Counted from the first letter of the stretch, positions 43,521 through 53,501 are shown. The stretch: DNA of 64,000 nt from an uncultured Clostridia bacterium (GCA_934154445.1 CAKPGC010000007.1:1-64000), one strand, 5' to 3'. The notes: generated by a model from the sequence alone, not told the origin. Numbers and translations: made by a program.

Positions 43521-45428
43521 TTATTTTCCATATAGCTTTTCTAATACAATAATAAACATTGCATGTGACCATCCAAGCCCAATAACCCAATTAGGTTTTA
43601 AGGTTTCGTTATTAACTTGCTCACCTAAAAGATAATGTTTACCAGCTGTTTTGATAACAAAATCAAATGTTTCTTTTGCTTTCTTTTTTTCTCCCGTTTC
43701 TAAGTAATATAATGTCATCCAAAGATTAGCAATTGGCCAAGGATTTCCATTCATGTAATTATCATTTTCAAATCTTTGATATCCTCCCGTATATGTTCTT
43801 AAACTTAAATTTATCCTTTCAATTGTATTTTGAATTTTCTTTTCCTTAGGTTTGAATAATTCAAATGGAGTAACTGTACCAATTATACTAATGTCCATTT
43901 TTTTGTCTTCTGTATTTCTTACATAAGATTTCTTTTCTTCATCATATAAATTTTTATTGATGTATTTTTTTATTTCAAGTTGTAATTTTTCTATTTCTTT
44001 TTTAGATTTTTCAACTTTTTCTTGTTTTAATCTATTGTTTTCAAAATCTGATATGTCTTTGCCTAACACATCATAAATTTTTTGCATACTTGTAAATGCT
44101 GAATAAATACTTGCTAATGAATATAAGTGTACTCCTTCACACATTTCCCATAAATCATAACTCACATGATATTTATGTTCTTGTGATTCATTTTCTACCC
44201 AATCTTTCACATATCTTTTTAGAAAGTCTATGGCCTTTTCGCACATTTGCAAATTTTCTTTCAAGAATTTTTCAGATTTTGAATATTTATAATGTTCATA
44301 TACTCCATATACAACACTTGCAGTTTCATCTATTTGGTATCCCCAACAAGGTGCTAGTTTACCATCTGTATAAAAACGTTGTTCCCACATACCATTTTTG
44401 CTCTGAGTTTTTTTACAAAATACTTTGTAAAATTTCTCTGTATCTTTTCGCATTTTTAAGATATCCATGGCTTTAGTCATAAAAACAGCGTCTCTTGGCC
44501 AGCAATATGCATATCTACCACATTTTGTGAAATTTTCATCAATTTCAGGTGATGCAATAATTGCACCTGTTTCTGAATTAATTAATAGAGGAAATAGTAA
44601 AATACTTCTTTTATATATTTCATAAATTCTTTCTTCATAAGCAGTTTCCGGTTCTTTCATTTCTAATCCATTATGATCTTTTACATATTTTCTCCAATAT
44701 GATTTTGCATTAATATATTCTTTTTCGAAATCTATTCTTTTAACTCGTTCGATTTCATCTTCTATATCAGATATATTTTTATTTTCGTCTATTAAAATAC
44801 ATAATTGTAACTCTTTTTTCTCCCCTGGCTTTATTAATCCTATTTCATAAGCAATTGATGAATCTTTTGACATTCCAATATAGTCTTTATCATAAATTTC
44901 CGTTCTTTTTATTGTTTCTTTACTCCCATTTATTTGATGTTTAATAATATTTTTTCCTTTTGCAAATGTTGAAAAGGTAAAATCATGTGCATATTGTGTC
45001 ATCCCTCCATCAACAATTTTACATCCAACATAATTATTTATATCTGATAATAATTCAGAATGAATATAAAATTCAGTGTTCAAATCTATTGTTCCTTCAT
45101 TAATAAAAATGTATTTTTTTGCTAATACATTTTCTTTTACTAGGATATAATCTGTTTGAACAATTTTTAAATTAAAATATGTATTTGTAATTTCAGTATT
45201 TAATATATTTGTATCTGTATCATAATATTGTTTATATACATTATTTATATCATCATGTAAGTATATTAAATCAGATTCATTTATTTTAACTCCAGTATGA
45301 AAATAATTTATATATTGCTTATTGTCTTTACTTGGAAAATATATTCTCTGCATTTCACCTTTTGCAGTATATGTTGCTATCATTTTTTTATTTCCAATTA
45401 TTGCTTCATTTAAGTATTTGCTATTCAT
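43521..45428 (-). CDS. GH15 glucoamylase/glucodextranase-like glycoside hydrolase
   Basis: Predicted to hydrolyse alpha-glucosidic bonds from non-reducing ends. 635 residues. The N-terminal ~260 form a beta-sandwich domain typical of bacterial GH15. The (alpha/alpha)6 barrel follows, with the active-site-type RYAYCWPRDAVFM near 310, WEQRFYTDGKLAPCWGYQIDET near 353 and DLWEMCEGVHLYSLASIYSAF near 434, whose acidic residues (WE) match the catalytic region. No signal peptide, so cytosolic, perhaps acting on glycogen or trehalose-type sugars (inference). I chose ATG 45428 after AAAGGAAA. A start 21 codons upstream would include the hairpin. Confidence 0.88.
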   Translation of the reverse strand: MNSKYLNEAIIGNKKMIATYTAKGEMQRIYFPSKDNKQYINYFHTGVKINESDLIYLHDDINNVYKQYYDTDTNILNTEITNTYFNLKIVQTDYILVKENVLAKKYIFINEGTIDLNTEFYIHSELLSDINNYVGCKIVDGGMTQYAHDFTFSTFAKGKNIIKHQINGSKETIKRTEIYDKDYIGMSKDSSIAYEIGLIKPGEKKELQLCILIDENKNISDIEDEIERVKRIDFEKEYINAKSYWRKYVKDHNGLEMKEPETAYEERIYEIYKRSILLFPLLINSETGAIIASPEIDENFTKCGRYAYCWPRDAVFMTKAMDILKMRKDTEKFYKVFCKKTQSKNGMWEQRFYTDGKLAPCWGYQIDETASVVYGVYEHYKYSKSEKFLKENLQMCEKAIDFLKRYVKDWVENESQEHKYHVSYDLWEMCEGVHLYSLASIYSAFTSMQKIYDVLGKDISDFENNRLKQEKVEKSKKEIEKLQLEIKKYINKNLYDEEKKSYVRNTEDKKMDISIIGTVTPFELFKPKEKKIQNTIERINLSLRTYTGGYQRFENDNYMNGNPWPIANLWMTLYYLETGEKKKAKETFDFVIKTAGKHYLLGEQVNNETLKPNWVIGLGWSHAMFIIVLEKLYGK

Positions 45429-45453
45429 CTTTTTTCCTTTCTTCTCATTTATT

Positions 45454-45484
45454 GCCATCCAAAATTTAAAAAACTCTGGATGGC
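45454..45484. promoter_or_regulatory. Intergenic hairpin before the GH15 gene
   Basis: GCCATCC (45454-45460) pairs with GGATGGC (45478-45484). It lies between the beta-CASP gene and GH15 and is similar in its lead-in to the 38643 repeat. Confidence 0.6.
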
Positions 45485-45499
45485 AAATCATTTTAATTT

Positions 45500-47149
45500 T
45501 TATCCTTCAATTACATTTAGGATTTGTTTTTCTAATTCCTTAATTTTTTCATTTATTCTAAATATGTCTTCATCTTTTAAATCTTTATTATTCATATCTT
45601 CTTTTACAGACGTTTCCATATCTAGCAATTCATCTTTTAATTTTTCAAGCCTATTTATTACTTCTGTTCTATTATTTATTGGTAATTTTCTATCTATTTT
45701 ATGAGTTAATTTTACGTTTTCTTCCACATTTAATTCATAAGTTTCGCCATAGCTTGGTATTATAACAGGCAATTGTGCTTCGTTTTCAATCTTTTGTCCA
45801 AGTACCTCTTGTGATTCTTCTTCACCATGTATTAAAAATACTTGTTTTGGTTTTTTTATAAATGAATATACAAAATTCATTAATCCATCTTGATCCGCAT
45901 GTCCTGAATATCCTTCTATATATTCAATTCTTGCATTTACTGCTATTTCTTCTCCAAATATTTTTACTTTTTTTGCTCCGTTTACTATACTATATCCCAA
46001 TGTTCCTGGTGCTTGATATCCAACAAAAAGTATTGTTGAATTTGGATTCCATAAATTATGTTTTAAATGATGTTTTATTCTTCCCACTTCACACATACCG
46101 CTTGCAGATATTATTATACATGGTTCTGGATTTTCATTTAAAGCTTTTGATTCATCAGATGTTACTGTGAATTTTAATCCTGGGAATTCTAATGGATGAT
46201 CTCCCTTTTTTATTTCCTCTTGAGTTTCTTCATCAAACAAATCCATATTTTCTTTAAATACTTCTGTTGCTGATATAGCAAGAGGACTATCAACATAAAC
46301 AGGTGATTTCATTAATGTTTCATATTCTCTTAAGAATTTTTCATCATTTTTAGTTTCTTTTATTTTATTTAGTTCATACAAAATCTCTTGTGTTCTTCCA
46401 ACTGCAAATGATGGTATTACGACTGTTCCTTTTTTGTCTAATGTTTCTGAAACTATATCCAAAAACATCTCTGCTTTTTGTTCATTTTTTTCATGTTTTC
46501 TGCTTCCATAAGTTGATTCCATTACTAAATAGTCAGCATCTTCTATCATTGTTGGTTCACTCAATAATGGTATGTCATTGTTTCCTAAATCACCAGTGAA
46601 AACTGTTTTTGTTTGTTTTCCATTTTCATTTACCCATAATTCTATAATGCTAGATCCTAACATGTGTCCTGCATCATTAAATCTTACATGAATGTCTGGT
46701 GTGATTTCTATTATTTCATCATATTTTACAGGTTCAAATATTTCTAAGCATCTTGCTGCTTGTTCTGCTGTATATAGTGGTTCTCTTGGTTCTAATCCTT
46801 TTCTCATTCTTTTTCTGTTTTTCCATTCATTTTCCATTTCTTGAATATGTCCACTATCAGGTAGCATTAATGCACATAAGTCTGCAGTTGCTTTATGAGC
46901 ATATATTTTATTTTTAAATCCTTCATTATATAATTTTGGTATCCTTCCAGAATGGTCTATATGAGCGTGTGTTAATAACATAAAATCTATTTCTGCAGGA
47001 TTAAAATCAAATTCTTCAAAGTTTTCTTCTTCTAGTTCCTTTTTTCCTTGCCACATTCCACAATCCACTAAAAATTTTTTTCCTGCTGCTTCTACAAGAT
47101 AATTAGAACCTGTAACAGTTCTTGTTGCTCCCAAAAATGTAATTTTCAT
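45500..47149 (-). CDS. MBL-fold beta-CASP RNase/exonuclease (CPSF73-like)
   Basis: 549 residues. The metallo-beta-lactamase core has MLLTHAHIDHSGRIPKLY near 57 (HxHxDH), GHMLGSSIIELWV near 163 and FTGDLGNNDIPLL near 186. The beta-CASP insertion carries PSFAVGRTQEILYELN near 253, CIIISASGMCEVGRIKHHL near 340 and the C-terminal YSGHADQDGLMNF near 404. A Glu/Lys coiled-coil tail of about 70 residues follows. Role: RNA processing or decay (family inference); it is not the RNase J subfamily by its order of motifs. It lies 16 nt after the 521-residue protein gene. Confidence 0.92.
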   Translation of the reverse strand: MKITFLGATRTVTGSNYLVEAAGKKFLVDCGMWQGKKELEEENFEEFDFNPAEIDFMLLTHAHIDHSGRIPKLYNEGFKNKIYAHKATADLCALMLPDSGHIQEMENEWKNRKRMRKGLEPREPLYTAEQAARCLEIFEPVKYDEIIEITPDIHVRFNDAGHMLGSSIIELWVNENGKQTKTVFTGDLGNNDIPLLSEPTMIEDADYLVMESTYGSRKHEKNEQKAEMFLDIVSETLDKKGTVVIPSFAVGRTQEILYELNKIKETKNDEKFLREYETLMKSPVYVDSPLAISATEVFKENMDLFDEETQEEIKKGDHPLEFPGLKFTVTSDESKALNENPEPCIIISASGMCEVGRIKHHLKHNLWNPNSTILFVGYQAPGTLGYSIVNGAKKVKIFGEEIAVNARIEYIEGYSGHADQDGLMNFVYSFIKKPKQVFLIHGEEESQEVLGQKIENEAQLPVIIPSYGETYELNVEENVKLTHKIDRKLPINNRTEVINRLEKLKDELLDMETSVKEDMNNKDLKDEDIFRINEKIKELEKQILNVIEG

Positions 47150-47165
47150 AAATCCTCTCCTCTTC

Positions 47166-48731
47166 TTAACACCATATTGGTATTTTTTTGTTTAATTTTA
47201 TTTCTAATTCTTTAGGTTTTAATATTTCTATTTTTTCTTCGAAAACATTTTCATCAAAAATTTGAATAAAATATTTGTCTTTTTCTTTAGTTATTTTTAA
47301 ATATGCATCTTCTAATTTTATTATTCTTACATTAAATATATTTTTTAATATTTCATAATTGACATTTTTATTATTAGAAATTTTTTGTATAACTTTTAAG
47401 TCTATTGCTTTATCAATTAATAATTCTGTTACTTCACTTATTGATTTATGTAATTTTTCTATTTTTTGTATTGTATTTTCATAATCATATTGTAATAATA
47501 AATAATATCTAAAATTATAAATTATTTTTTCTATTTCTTGTTTTGTTTCTGCTTGTTTTATATCTATTTTTATTAAATTTAAAAATATTTTTTGCAATTG
47601 GATTTTAAAATCGTCTAATTTTTTTGTATCTTCTGTATCTATAATTTCTAGATATCTGTATTTTTCATCAATTTCTTTTTTGTATTTTACAAAATTCTGT
47701 GGGTTAATTAGTTTGTTTAATTTTTCTAATTCATTAAAATATTGATTTTTTTCTTCCTCCATTATTTGTGCTAATATTCTCATACTAAATATTTTCTTTT
47801 CTAATGGTAATTTTTCATTTCTTTTTATATATTCATTTTGTAGTAACTCTTTGTTACTAATAACAGTATCTATTTCTTTTATTTTTTCTGTTATTTGGAT
47901 TTTTTTATTTGTTATGTTTTTAATGAATTCCTCTTTATTTTTTGTCTTATCTATTTCTTTTTCTATTTCTTGTTTTATTTTTATTAATTTTTCTTTTTCA
48001 ATACTATTAAATTTTAAACTTAATAATATTGATATTTTTGATAATATTTCTATTAATTCATCTTTATTTTTTTTGCCATATTTATTTTCTAATTTTTCCT
48101 TAAATAGTTCAAAATAATCAATTATGAATTCATTATTTTTTATCCATTTATCTAAAAATTTGTAACCTACTAAAATTCTTAAATTTTGATATATTAAATT
48201 GTGGTCTATACTCTCAATCTCTTGTGGTATACTTGTCCAAGAATATCCATTAAAATCTCTTAAAGGTTCTACCATATTAATGTTATTTCCCACATTTATA
48301 AGTTCTGATAGAGTTTCATTAATTATAAAATAATCATCTTTTATTATCTTTTCTTTTTTTCCAATTTTTCCTATAGCATATAACACTTTTCTTTCGATTG
48401 GATATGCTATTATTTCTTTTTTTTCTTTATCTATTATATATGTTTTGTTGTTTGGTATTTTATTTTTTTCATCATTCATTTTAATTATTTTGATTGAATT
48501 ACAATCATTTTTTATGATATCTAATAAATTTGATATATATTCATCTTTTGTTTCTATATCTTTTTTTACTGTTTCTACGTCTTTATATGATGCTTCGATT
48601 TTATATAAAATGCCTAAGAGAGTATTTTTAACATTTTCACCAAATTGCTTTTCTTCTAGAATTTTTTCTAATTCATTGTTATAGTCTTTTTTCACTATTT
48701 TTTCTAGTAAGTTTTTCTTCTTTTGTTGCAT
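47166..48731 (-). CDS. Large coiled-coil protein of unknown function
   Basis: 521 residues, extremely Lys/Glu/Ile-rich. The N-terminal ~100 look helical. A mixed domain (about 95-190) has the aromatic segment FNGYSWTSIPQEIESIDHNLIY, reminiscent of a globular sensor or nuclease-like fold. Long predicted coiled coils fill about 220-450, and a beta-rich tail ends in NKKIPIWC. No membrane span or signal. It lies between spoIIIE and the beta-CASP nuclease and is probably co-transcribed with the latter. No family is recognised. Confidence 0.7.
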   Translation of the reverse strand: MQQKKKNLLEKIVKKDYNNELEKILEEKQFGENVKNTLLGILYKIEASYKDVETVKKDIETKDEYISNLLDIIKNDCNSIKIIKMNDEKNKIPNNKTYIIDKEKKEIIAYPIERKVLYAIGKIGKKEKIIKDDYFIINETLSELINVGNNINMVEPLRDFNGYSWTSIPQEIESIDHNLIYQNLRILVGYKFLDKWIKNNEFIIDYFELFKEKLENKYGKKNKDELIEILSKISILLSLKFNSIEKEKLIKIKQEIEKEIDKTKNKEEFIKNITNKKIQITEKIKEIDTVISNKELLQNEYIKRNEKLPLEKKIFSMRILAQIMEEEKNQYFNELEKLNKLINPQNFVKYKKEIDEKYRYLEIIDTEDTKKLDDFKIQLQKIFLNLIKIDIKQAETKQEIEKIIYNFRYYLLLQYDYENTIQKIEKLHKSISEVTELLIDKAIDLKVIQKISNNKNVNYEILKNIFNVRIIKLEDAYLKITKEKDKYFIQIFDENVFEEKIEILKPKELEIKLNKKIPIWC

Positions 48732-48802
48732 TATACTCTCCTTTCACTCTGTTTTTCATAATCTAAAAAATTCTTGTTTTTTGTTTGTCAAATCTTAACA
48801 TT

Positions 48803-51197
48803 TTACTCTTCTGTTTCTTGCGAATTTGTACTCATTTTTAATTCTTCAAGTCTTTCTTTTGTTATTAAGACTTCTCTTGGTTTACTTCCTTGATATCCAG
48901 AAATAATACCTCTTTCTTCCATCTGGTCTATAATCCTTCCAGCTCTTGCATATCCCACTTTAAATTTTCTTTGTATAAATGACGTTGATGCTTGTCCTTG
49001 TTCTACTACAGCATCTATTGCATCCATTAAAAATGGATCTGTGTCATCATCTTCGGCCTGTTCTTGTATTAATTCTTTTTCTGTTTTGTTGTTGTTTTCT
49101 ATTGTTTCCAAAATGTCTTCACTATAATTTGCTGTTCCATTTTGTTTTATAAATCCAACTATTTTTTCTACCTCTTCATCTGAAACAAATGCTCCTTGTA
49201 CTCTTATTGGTTTTGGTGCTCCAGCAGGGAAAAATAGCATATCTCCTTTTCCTAATAGTTTTTCTGCTCCTACAGAGTCTAGAATAGTTCTTGAATCTAC
49301 TTGTGATGATACTGCAAATGCTATTCTTGATGGAATATTTGCTTTAATTAGTCCAGTAATTACATCAACAGATGGTCTTTGTGTTGCAATTACTAAATGC
49401 ATTCCTGCTGCTCTTGCTTTTTGGGCTAATCTACATATTGATTCCTCAACATCTTTTGCTGCAACCATCATTAAATCTGCTAACTCATCTACTATTATTA
49501 CTATTTGTGGTAATTTTCCCATTCCTTCTTCTTTTTCAATTGCTTTGTTGTAGCCTTTTATATCTCTTACGCCTTTGGTTGCAAATAAATTATATCTATT
49601 ATCCATTTCTTGTACAGCCCATGCAAGTGCTCCTGCTGCTTTTTTTGGATCTGTTACAACTGGTATTAATAAATGAGGTATTCCATTGTATACTGATAAT
49701 TCAACAACTTTAGGATCTACCATTACCATTTTTACTTCACTTGGTTTAGCATTATAAATAATACTTGTAATTATAGTATTAATGCACACACTTTTTCCAG
49801 ATCCTGTTGATCCTGCAATTAACACGTGAGGCATCTTTGCAATATCAGCTAGCTGTATATTTCCAGCAACGTCTTTTCCTAACGCAACTGTTAATTTTGA
49901 TTTATTATTTTCGAATTCTTCACTTTCTAATACTTCTCTTAAATGTACAGCTTCTTTTTCTTTATTTGGTACTTCTATCCCTACTGCTTGTTTTCCAGGT
50001 ATTGGTGCTTCAATTCTTATTGTTTCTGCAGCCAAATTTAGAGCTATATCATCTGCTAAATTTGCTATTTTACTTACTCTTACACCTTCAGCTGGTTTTA
50101 GTTCATATCTTGTAATTGCTGGTCCTACTGATACATTTTCAACTTTTGCTGATACTCCAAAGCTATATAACGTTTTCTGTAATTTGGTTGCTGTATCAGT
50201 TAAAGCTTTAGCTCCTCCTTTTAGTGTTTTTTTAGGCACTTTTCCTAATAATTCAAGTGGTGGATATTCATAATTTTCATCTTCTACTATCATTGCATGT
50301 TCTAACTGTAATACCTCTTTTGTTTTATCTTCTTTCTTTTCTTCTTCTTGTCTAAATAAATTATTTTCTATAACGTCAGGCTGTATTAATTGGGCATTTT
50401 TGTTTTCTTTTGTTAATGGTATTAAATCATCATCTTTATGATCATATTTTTTCCTTTTTGTAGAATCTTCTTCATCTAAAATTCTTCCACCAAAATTGAT
50501 TTTTATTTGTTCCCCAACATTTTCATTTTCTTTTGTTGGTTGTTTGTTTTTCTTTTTTTGTTCTATCATTTCTTGTCTTGCTTTTAATTGCTCTTCTTTT
50601 ATTTTTTGTTTCTTTTCTAATCTTTCTTCTCTATTTTCTTCTGATTTTTCCACCATATTATTTATGATTTCAGACATGTTTATTCCAAATGTAAAGACTG
50701 CAAACATTATTACTACTCCAATACATAATATAGTAGCACCTATTTTTCCTAGTAGATTGACAAGTGGTGTAGCCAAAATTGCTCCAAGTGCTCCTCCTCC
50801 GTTTCCTTGAGCACCGTAAATTGTATGCATCTTTAACAACATTAGATAAATCTTTATCCAATATTGTCAATTCCCCTATATTTATTTGGTATACACTTAT
50901 TAATACTGAAAAACTTATCAACAATACTGCATATTGTATTAATTTTGAAGATAAATATTCATTATCAGCACACGCTATCTTTATAGCTATTGCAAATATT
51001 CCTATTGGTAAAACGTATTTTATAATTCCCATCATTCCGCCAAGAATCTCATTTAATTTTATTCCTATTACTCCTGATTTTCCATAAATTAACACTCCTA
51101 ATAATATGCTTAATATTATTAATGCTACTATAGTTAAATCAATATTTGATGCTCTTTTTTTTGCTGTTTTTCTTTTTTTATATTTTCTCTTTGCCAT
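48803..51197 (-). CDS. ftsK: FtsK/SpoIIIE DNA translocase, two frames joined by +1 shift at an in-frame CGG
   Basis: A septum-located ATP-driven DNA pump that clears the chromosome from the division or sporulation septum. The upstream frame (ATG 51197, GGAGG) gives three membrane spans to DAYN-L and then hits CGG. Dropping the C at 50816 gives GAQGNGGGALGAILATPLV and a fourth span (LGKIGATILCIGVVIMFAV), and continues to the C-terminus: Walker A AGSTGSGKSV near 466, DELADLMMVAAKDVEESI near 570, and a gamma winged helix (QRKFKVGYARAGRIIDQME). The joined protein has 797 residues, the normal length. Without the shift, the membrane domain and the motor are separate. Whether it is FtsK or SpoIIIE in function cannot be told. 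Confidence 0.92.
50813..50816 (-). other. CGG +1 recoding site in ftsK/spoIIIE (CGGT)
   Basis: Codon 128 is CGG. Reading GGT gives the Gly that starts the loop before the GGG-rich segment preceding the fourth membrane span. The preceding codon is TTA. Zero frame stays open for about 48 more codons. Confidence 0.8.
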
Positions 51198-51259
51198 TTT
51201 TTCCTCCAAAAATACAAGGAGAGAATAGACCTTCCTCCGTTTCCCTCCTTATTTTAAAT

Positions 51260-51763
51260 TTAATTTAATTCTTTTCTACTATTTTGTACTGTTTTTAGTG
51301 TGTCTTCTATAGATATCTCCATTAATTTTAAAGCTTCTGAAATATTTTTTTCTAATCCTCCTAATGTTTGAGTTAAAACTTCTTCTGTATGTGCTAGCAA
51401 TTCGTCTGCATATTCTTTTGTTCCATTTGAAATTTCTCTTGATCTTTCATTAGCATTTTCTATTATTTCTTTTTTTTGTTCATAAGCTTTTCTTGTTATT
51501 TCATGTTCATCTATCATTGAAATTATTCTATTTTCTGCCTCTTTAACTATTCCATCAGCTTCTTTTTGAGCTTCTACTAAAATACGTTGTCTTTCTTCTT
51601 TTACCCATTTTGCTTGTTTTAATTCATCTGGAAGTTTTAATCTTATTTCTTTTATTAGGTCTAATATTTCTTCTTTATCAACCACACCTTTTGCAGAGAA
51701 TGGTAAGTTTCTGCTTCTTTCTATTATGTCTTCTAAAGACTCCAATAGTTCAAATATTTCCAT
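51260..51763 (-). CDS. Coiled-coil cytosolic protein (often annotated as ATPase-like)
   Basis: 167 residues, almost all helical. It starts MEIFELLESLEDIIERSRNL and has a conserved LPFSAKGVVDKEEILDLI near 20-37, then the amphipathic EERQRILVEAQKEADGIVKEA coiled coil. It resembles ATP-synthase b/H-like stalks by composition. DivIVA-like anchoring is possible, but it lacks a clear membrane-binding N-terminus. It lies 4 nt downstream of rsmD and just upstream of ftsK. I chose ATG 51763 after AAAGGGG. Confidence 0.75.
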   Translation of the reverse strand: MEIFELLESLEDIIERSRNLPFSAKGVVDKEEILDLIKEIRLKLPDELKQAKWVKEERQRILVEAQKEADGIVKEAENRIISMIDEHEITRKAYEQKKEIIENANERSREISNGTKEYADELLAHTEEVLTQTLGGLEKNISEALKLMEISIEDTLKTVQNSRKELN

Positions 51764-51767
51764 GGTT

Positions 51768-52325
51768 TTACCCCTTTCCAATTTTTAAGAATATTAAGAC
51801 TGCTCGTCCATACTTTCTTTTATCTATTATTTCAATTTGTCTTTTTTTTAATTTATCTAATATTTGGTTTTCGTTATCAGTTTCTATAATTATTTTAGAA
51901 TCTTCGTTAACTAAATTTTGGTTAATAAGAATATCAACTGATTTTATTGCAAAATCCGAATCATAAGGTGGATCTATGTATACAATATCTACATTTTCGT
52001 TTATTTTTGTTTTTAATAACATTTCATAGTCTAAATTATATAATTCTACTTTTTTGCTTAAATGTGTTTTTTCAATATTTTTGTTTATTATGTTTATAGC
52101 TTCTTTCGATTTATCGCATAAAATAACTTTTTTAGCTCCTCTACTTGCTGCTTCTAATCCTATTGCTCCACTTCCAGAAAACACATCAAGAAATACTGAA
52201 TCTTGTATATCATTTTGTATTATATTAAATAAGGATTCTTTCACTCTATCTAATGTGGGTCTTGTTGTTAGTCCTTCTAATGTATATAATTTTGTTCCTC
52301 TAGCTGTTCCACTTACTATTCTCAT
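51768..52325 (-). CDS. rsmD: 16S rRNA (guanine966-N2)-methyltransferase
   Basis: Methylates 16S rRNA G966 during assembly of the 30S subunit. 185 residues. MRIVSGTARGTKL at the start, RVKESLFNIIQ near 28, SAM-binding VFLDVFSGSGAIGLEAASRGA near 43 and the catalytic VDIVYIDPPYDSDF near 114. In most Firmicutes it precedes coaD, which is not seen here. Confidence 0.95.
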   Translation of the reverse strand: MRIVSGTARGTKLYTLEGLTTRPTLDRVKESLFNIIQNDIQDSVFLDVFSGSGAIGLEAASRGAKKVILCDKSKEAINIINKNIEKTHLSKKVELYNLDYEMLLKTKINENVDIVYIDPPYDSDFAIKSVDILINQNLVNEDSKIIIETDNENQILDKLKKRQIEIIDKRKYGRAVLIFLKIGKG

Positions 52326-52487
52326 TTTGCTTTTTCTCCTATGTTATAATTTTATTCTTTTTTTGTATAAAGTCAATAGAATTAATAGAATTGTAACATA
52401 TATTTAATAGTTCTGTAATATTCTTCTTGTTTTGTAATATTTTTCTTATTTATTTTACATTTTTTTATTTTATATTCCCAAAAATAA

Positions 52488-52520
52488 AAAAGACTACCTT
52501 CATAAGGTAGTTTTGTCTTT
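52488..52520 (-). terminator. Terminator after divIVA
   Basis: ACTACCTT pairs with AAGGTAGT, with an outer AAAGAC/GTCTTT stem, and is followed by TTTTTTATTTTT on the minus strand. The AT-rich 52326-52487 has no gene that I can see. Confidence 0.88.
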
Positions 52521-52532
52521 AGTATTTATATT

Positions 52533-52985
52533 TTAATCTTCTTTATTTATATCTTTTATCAATTCTAATTGAGAAATCAATAAAGATTCCATTTTGGCTT
52601 TATATATATCAAATTGTTTTTTTACATCATCTAATTCTTTTTGTTTTAAAAGTATTTCATTATTCAATTCATCAACTTGTTTTTGAGCATTGGCTTTTGC
52701 TTCTTCTACTATTTGGTCTGCTTTTTGTTTTGCAACATTTTTTACTTCCTCTGCTGTAGTTTGGGCCATTACAAGCGTATTTTGTAATGTAGATTCTATT
52801 GTTTTATATTGAACTAAACTATTATTTAATTCTTCAACTTTAGTTCTTAATTCATTAACTTCTTTGTAGTTTTTAGAATATTCCACTGTCAATTCATCTA
52901 AAAAATCATCTACTTCTTCCACACTATAACCATTTACCATTTGTTTTGCAAATCTTTTATTTTCTATATCTAAAGGTGTTATCAT
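52533..52985 (-). CDS. divIVA: DivIVA-domain cell-pole/septum protein
   Basis: 150 residues. The N-terminal membrane-curvature-binding domain reads MITPLDIENKRFAKQMVNGY followed by SVEEVDDFLDELTVEY, then a long coiled coil (about 45-140). DivIVA marks negatively curved membranes at the septum. It follows sepF by 30 nt, a standard division cluster. Confidence 0.95.
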   Translation of the reverse strand: MITPLDIENKRFAKQMVNGYSVEEVDDFLDELTVEYSKNYKEVNELRTKVEELNNSLVQYKTIESTLQNTLVMAQTTAEEVKNVAKQKADQIVEEAKANAQKQVDELNNEILLKQKELDDVKKQFDIYKAKMESLLISQLELIKDINKED

Positions 52986-53015
52986 TTTTTCCTCCCCAAT
53001 AGTAAAATTATACTA

Positions 53016-53501
53016 CTAATTATTTACATTATTATTTCTTAACCATGAAACTGATAATTTATTTTTTATTTCTTCTCTTGCCATTTCATTTGTTATTTCA
53101 TAATTTGATGGTGCTACTAAGAATATTGAATTTGATACTTTTTGGATATATCCATCTAAAGCATAAACTCCACCACTTATAAAGTCCACAATTCTTCTTG
53201 CAACATCTTTATTTACATATTCTAAATTAACTATTACAGATTTTTTTTCTTTTAAAAATCCACATATTTCATCAGATTGTTCAAATGTTGTTGGTTGAGA
53301 AATAACCATTTTTATTGCTTGACTTTGTGTTTGTGGCATATTTACAACTTTGTTGTTTCTTCTTCCAAATAGTTTTTTATCTTCTACTTCTTCTTCCTCA
53401 TCATTTTCATAGTCATATATATCTTCATTATCATAATCTTCTGTTTCTGCTGAATCCATTCCAAATAAATTCCAAACCTTGTTCATTAATGCTCCTGACA
53501 T
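53016..53501 (-). CDS. sepF: Cell division protein SepF
   Basis: Anchors and bundles FtsZ at the membrane. 161 residues. An N-terminal amphipathic segment (NKVWNLFGM), an acidic linker (about 17-42) and a C-terminal SepF domain with EICGFLKEKKSVIVNLEYV near 78 and RIVDFISGGVYALDG near 103. Confidence 0.95.
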   Translation of the reverse strand: MSGALMNKVWNLFGMDSAETEDYDNEDIYDYENDEEEEVEDKKLFGRRNNKVVNMPQTQSQAIKMVISQPTTFEQSDEICGFLKEKKSVIVNLEYVNKDVARRIVDFISGGVYALDGYIQKVSNSIFLVAPSNYEITNEMAREEIKNKLSVSWLRNNNVNN

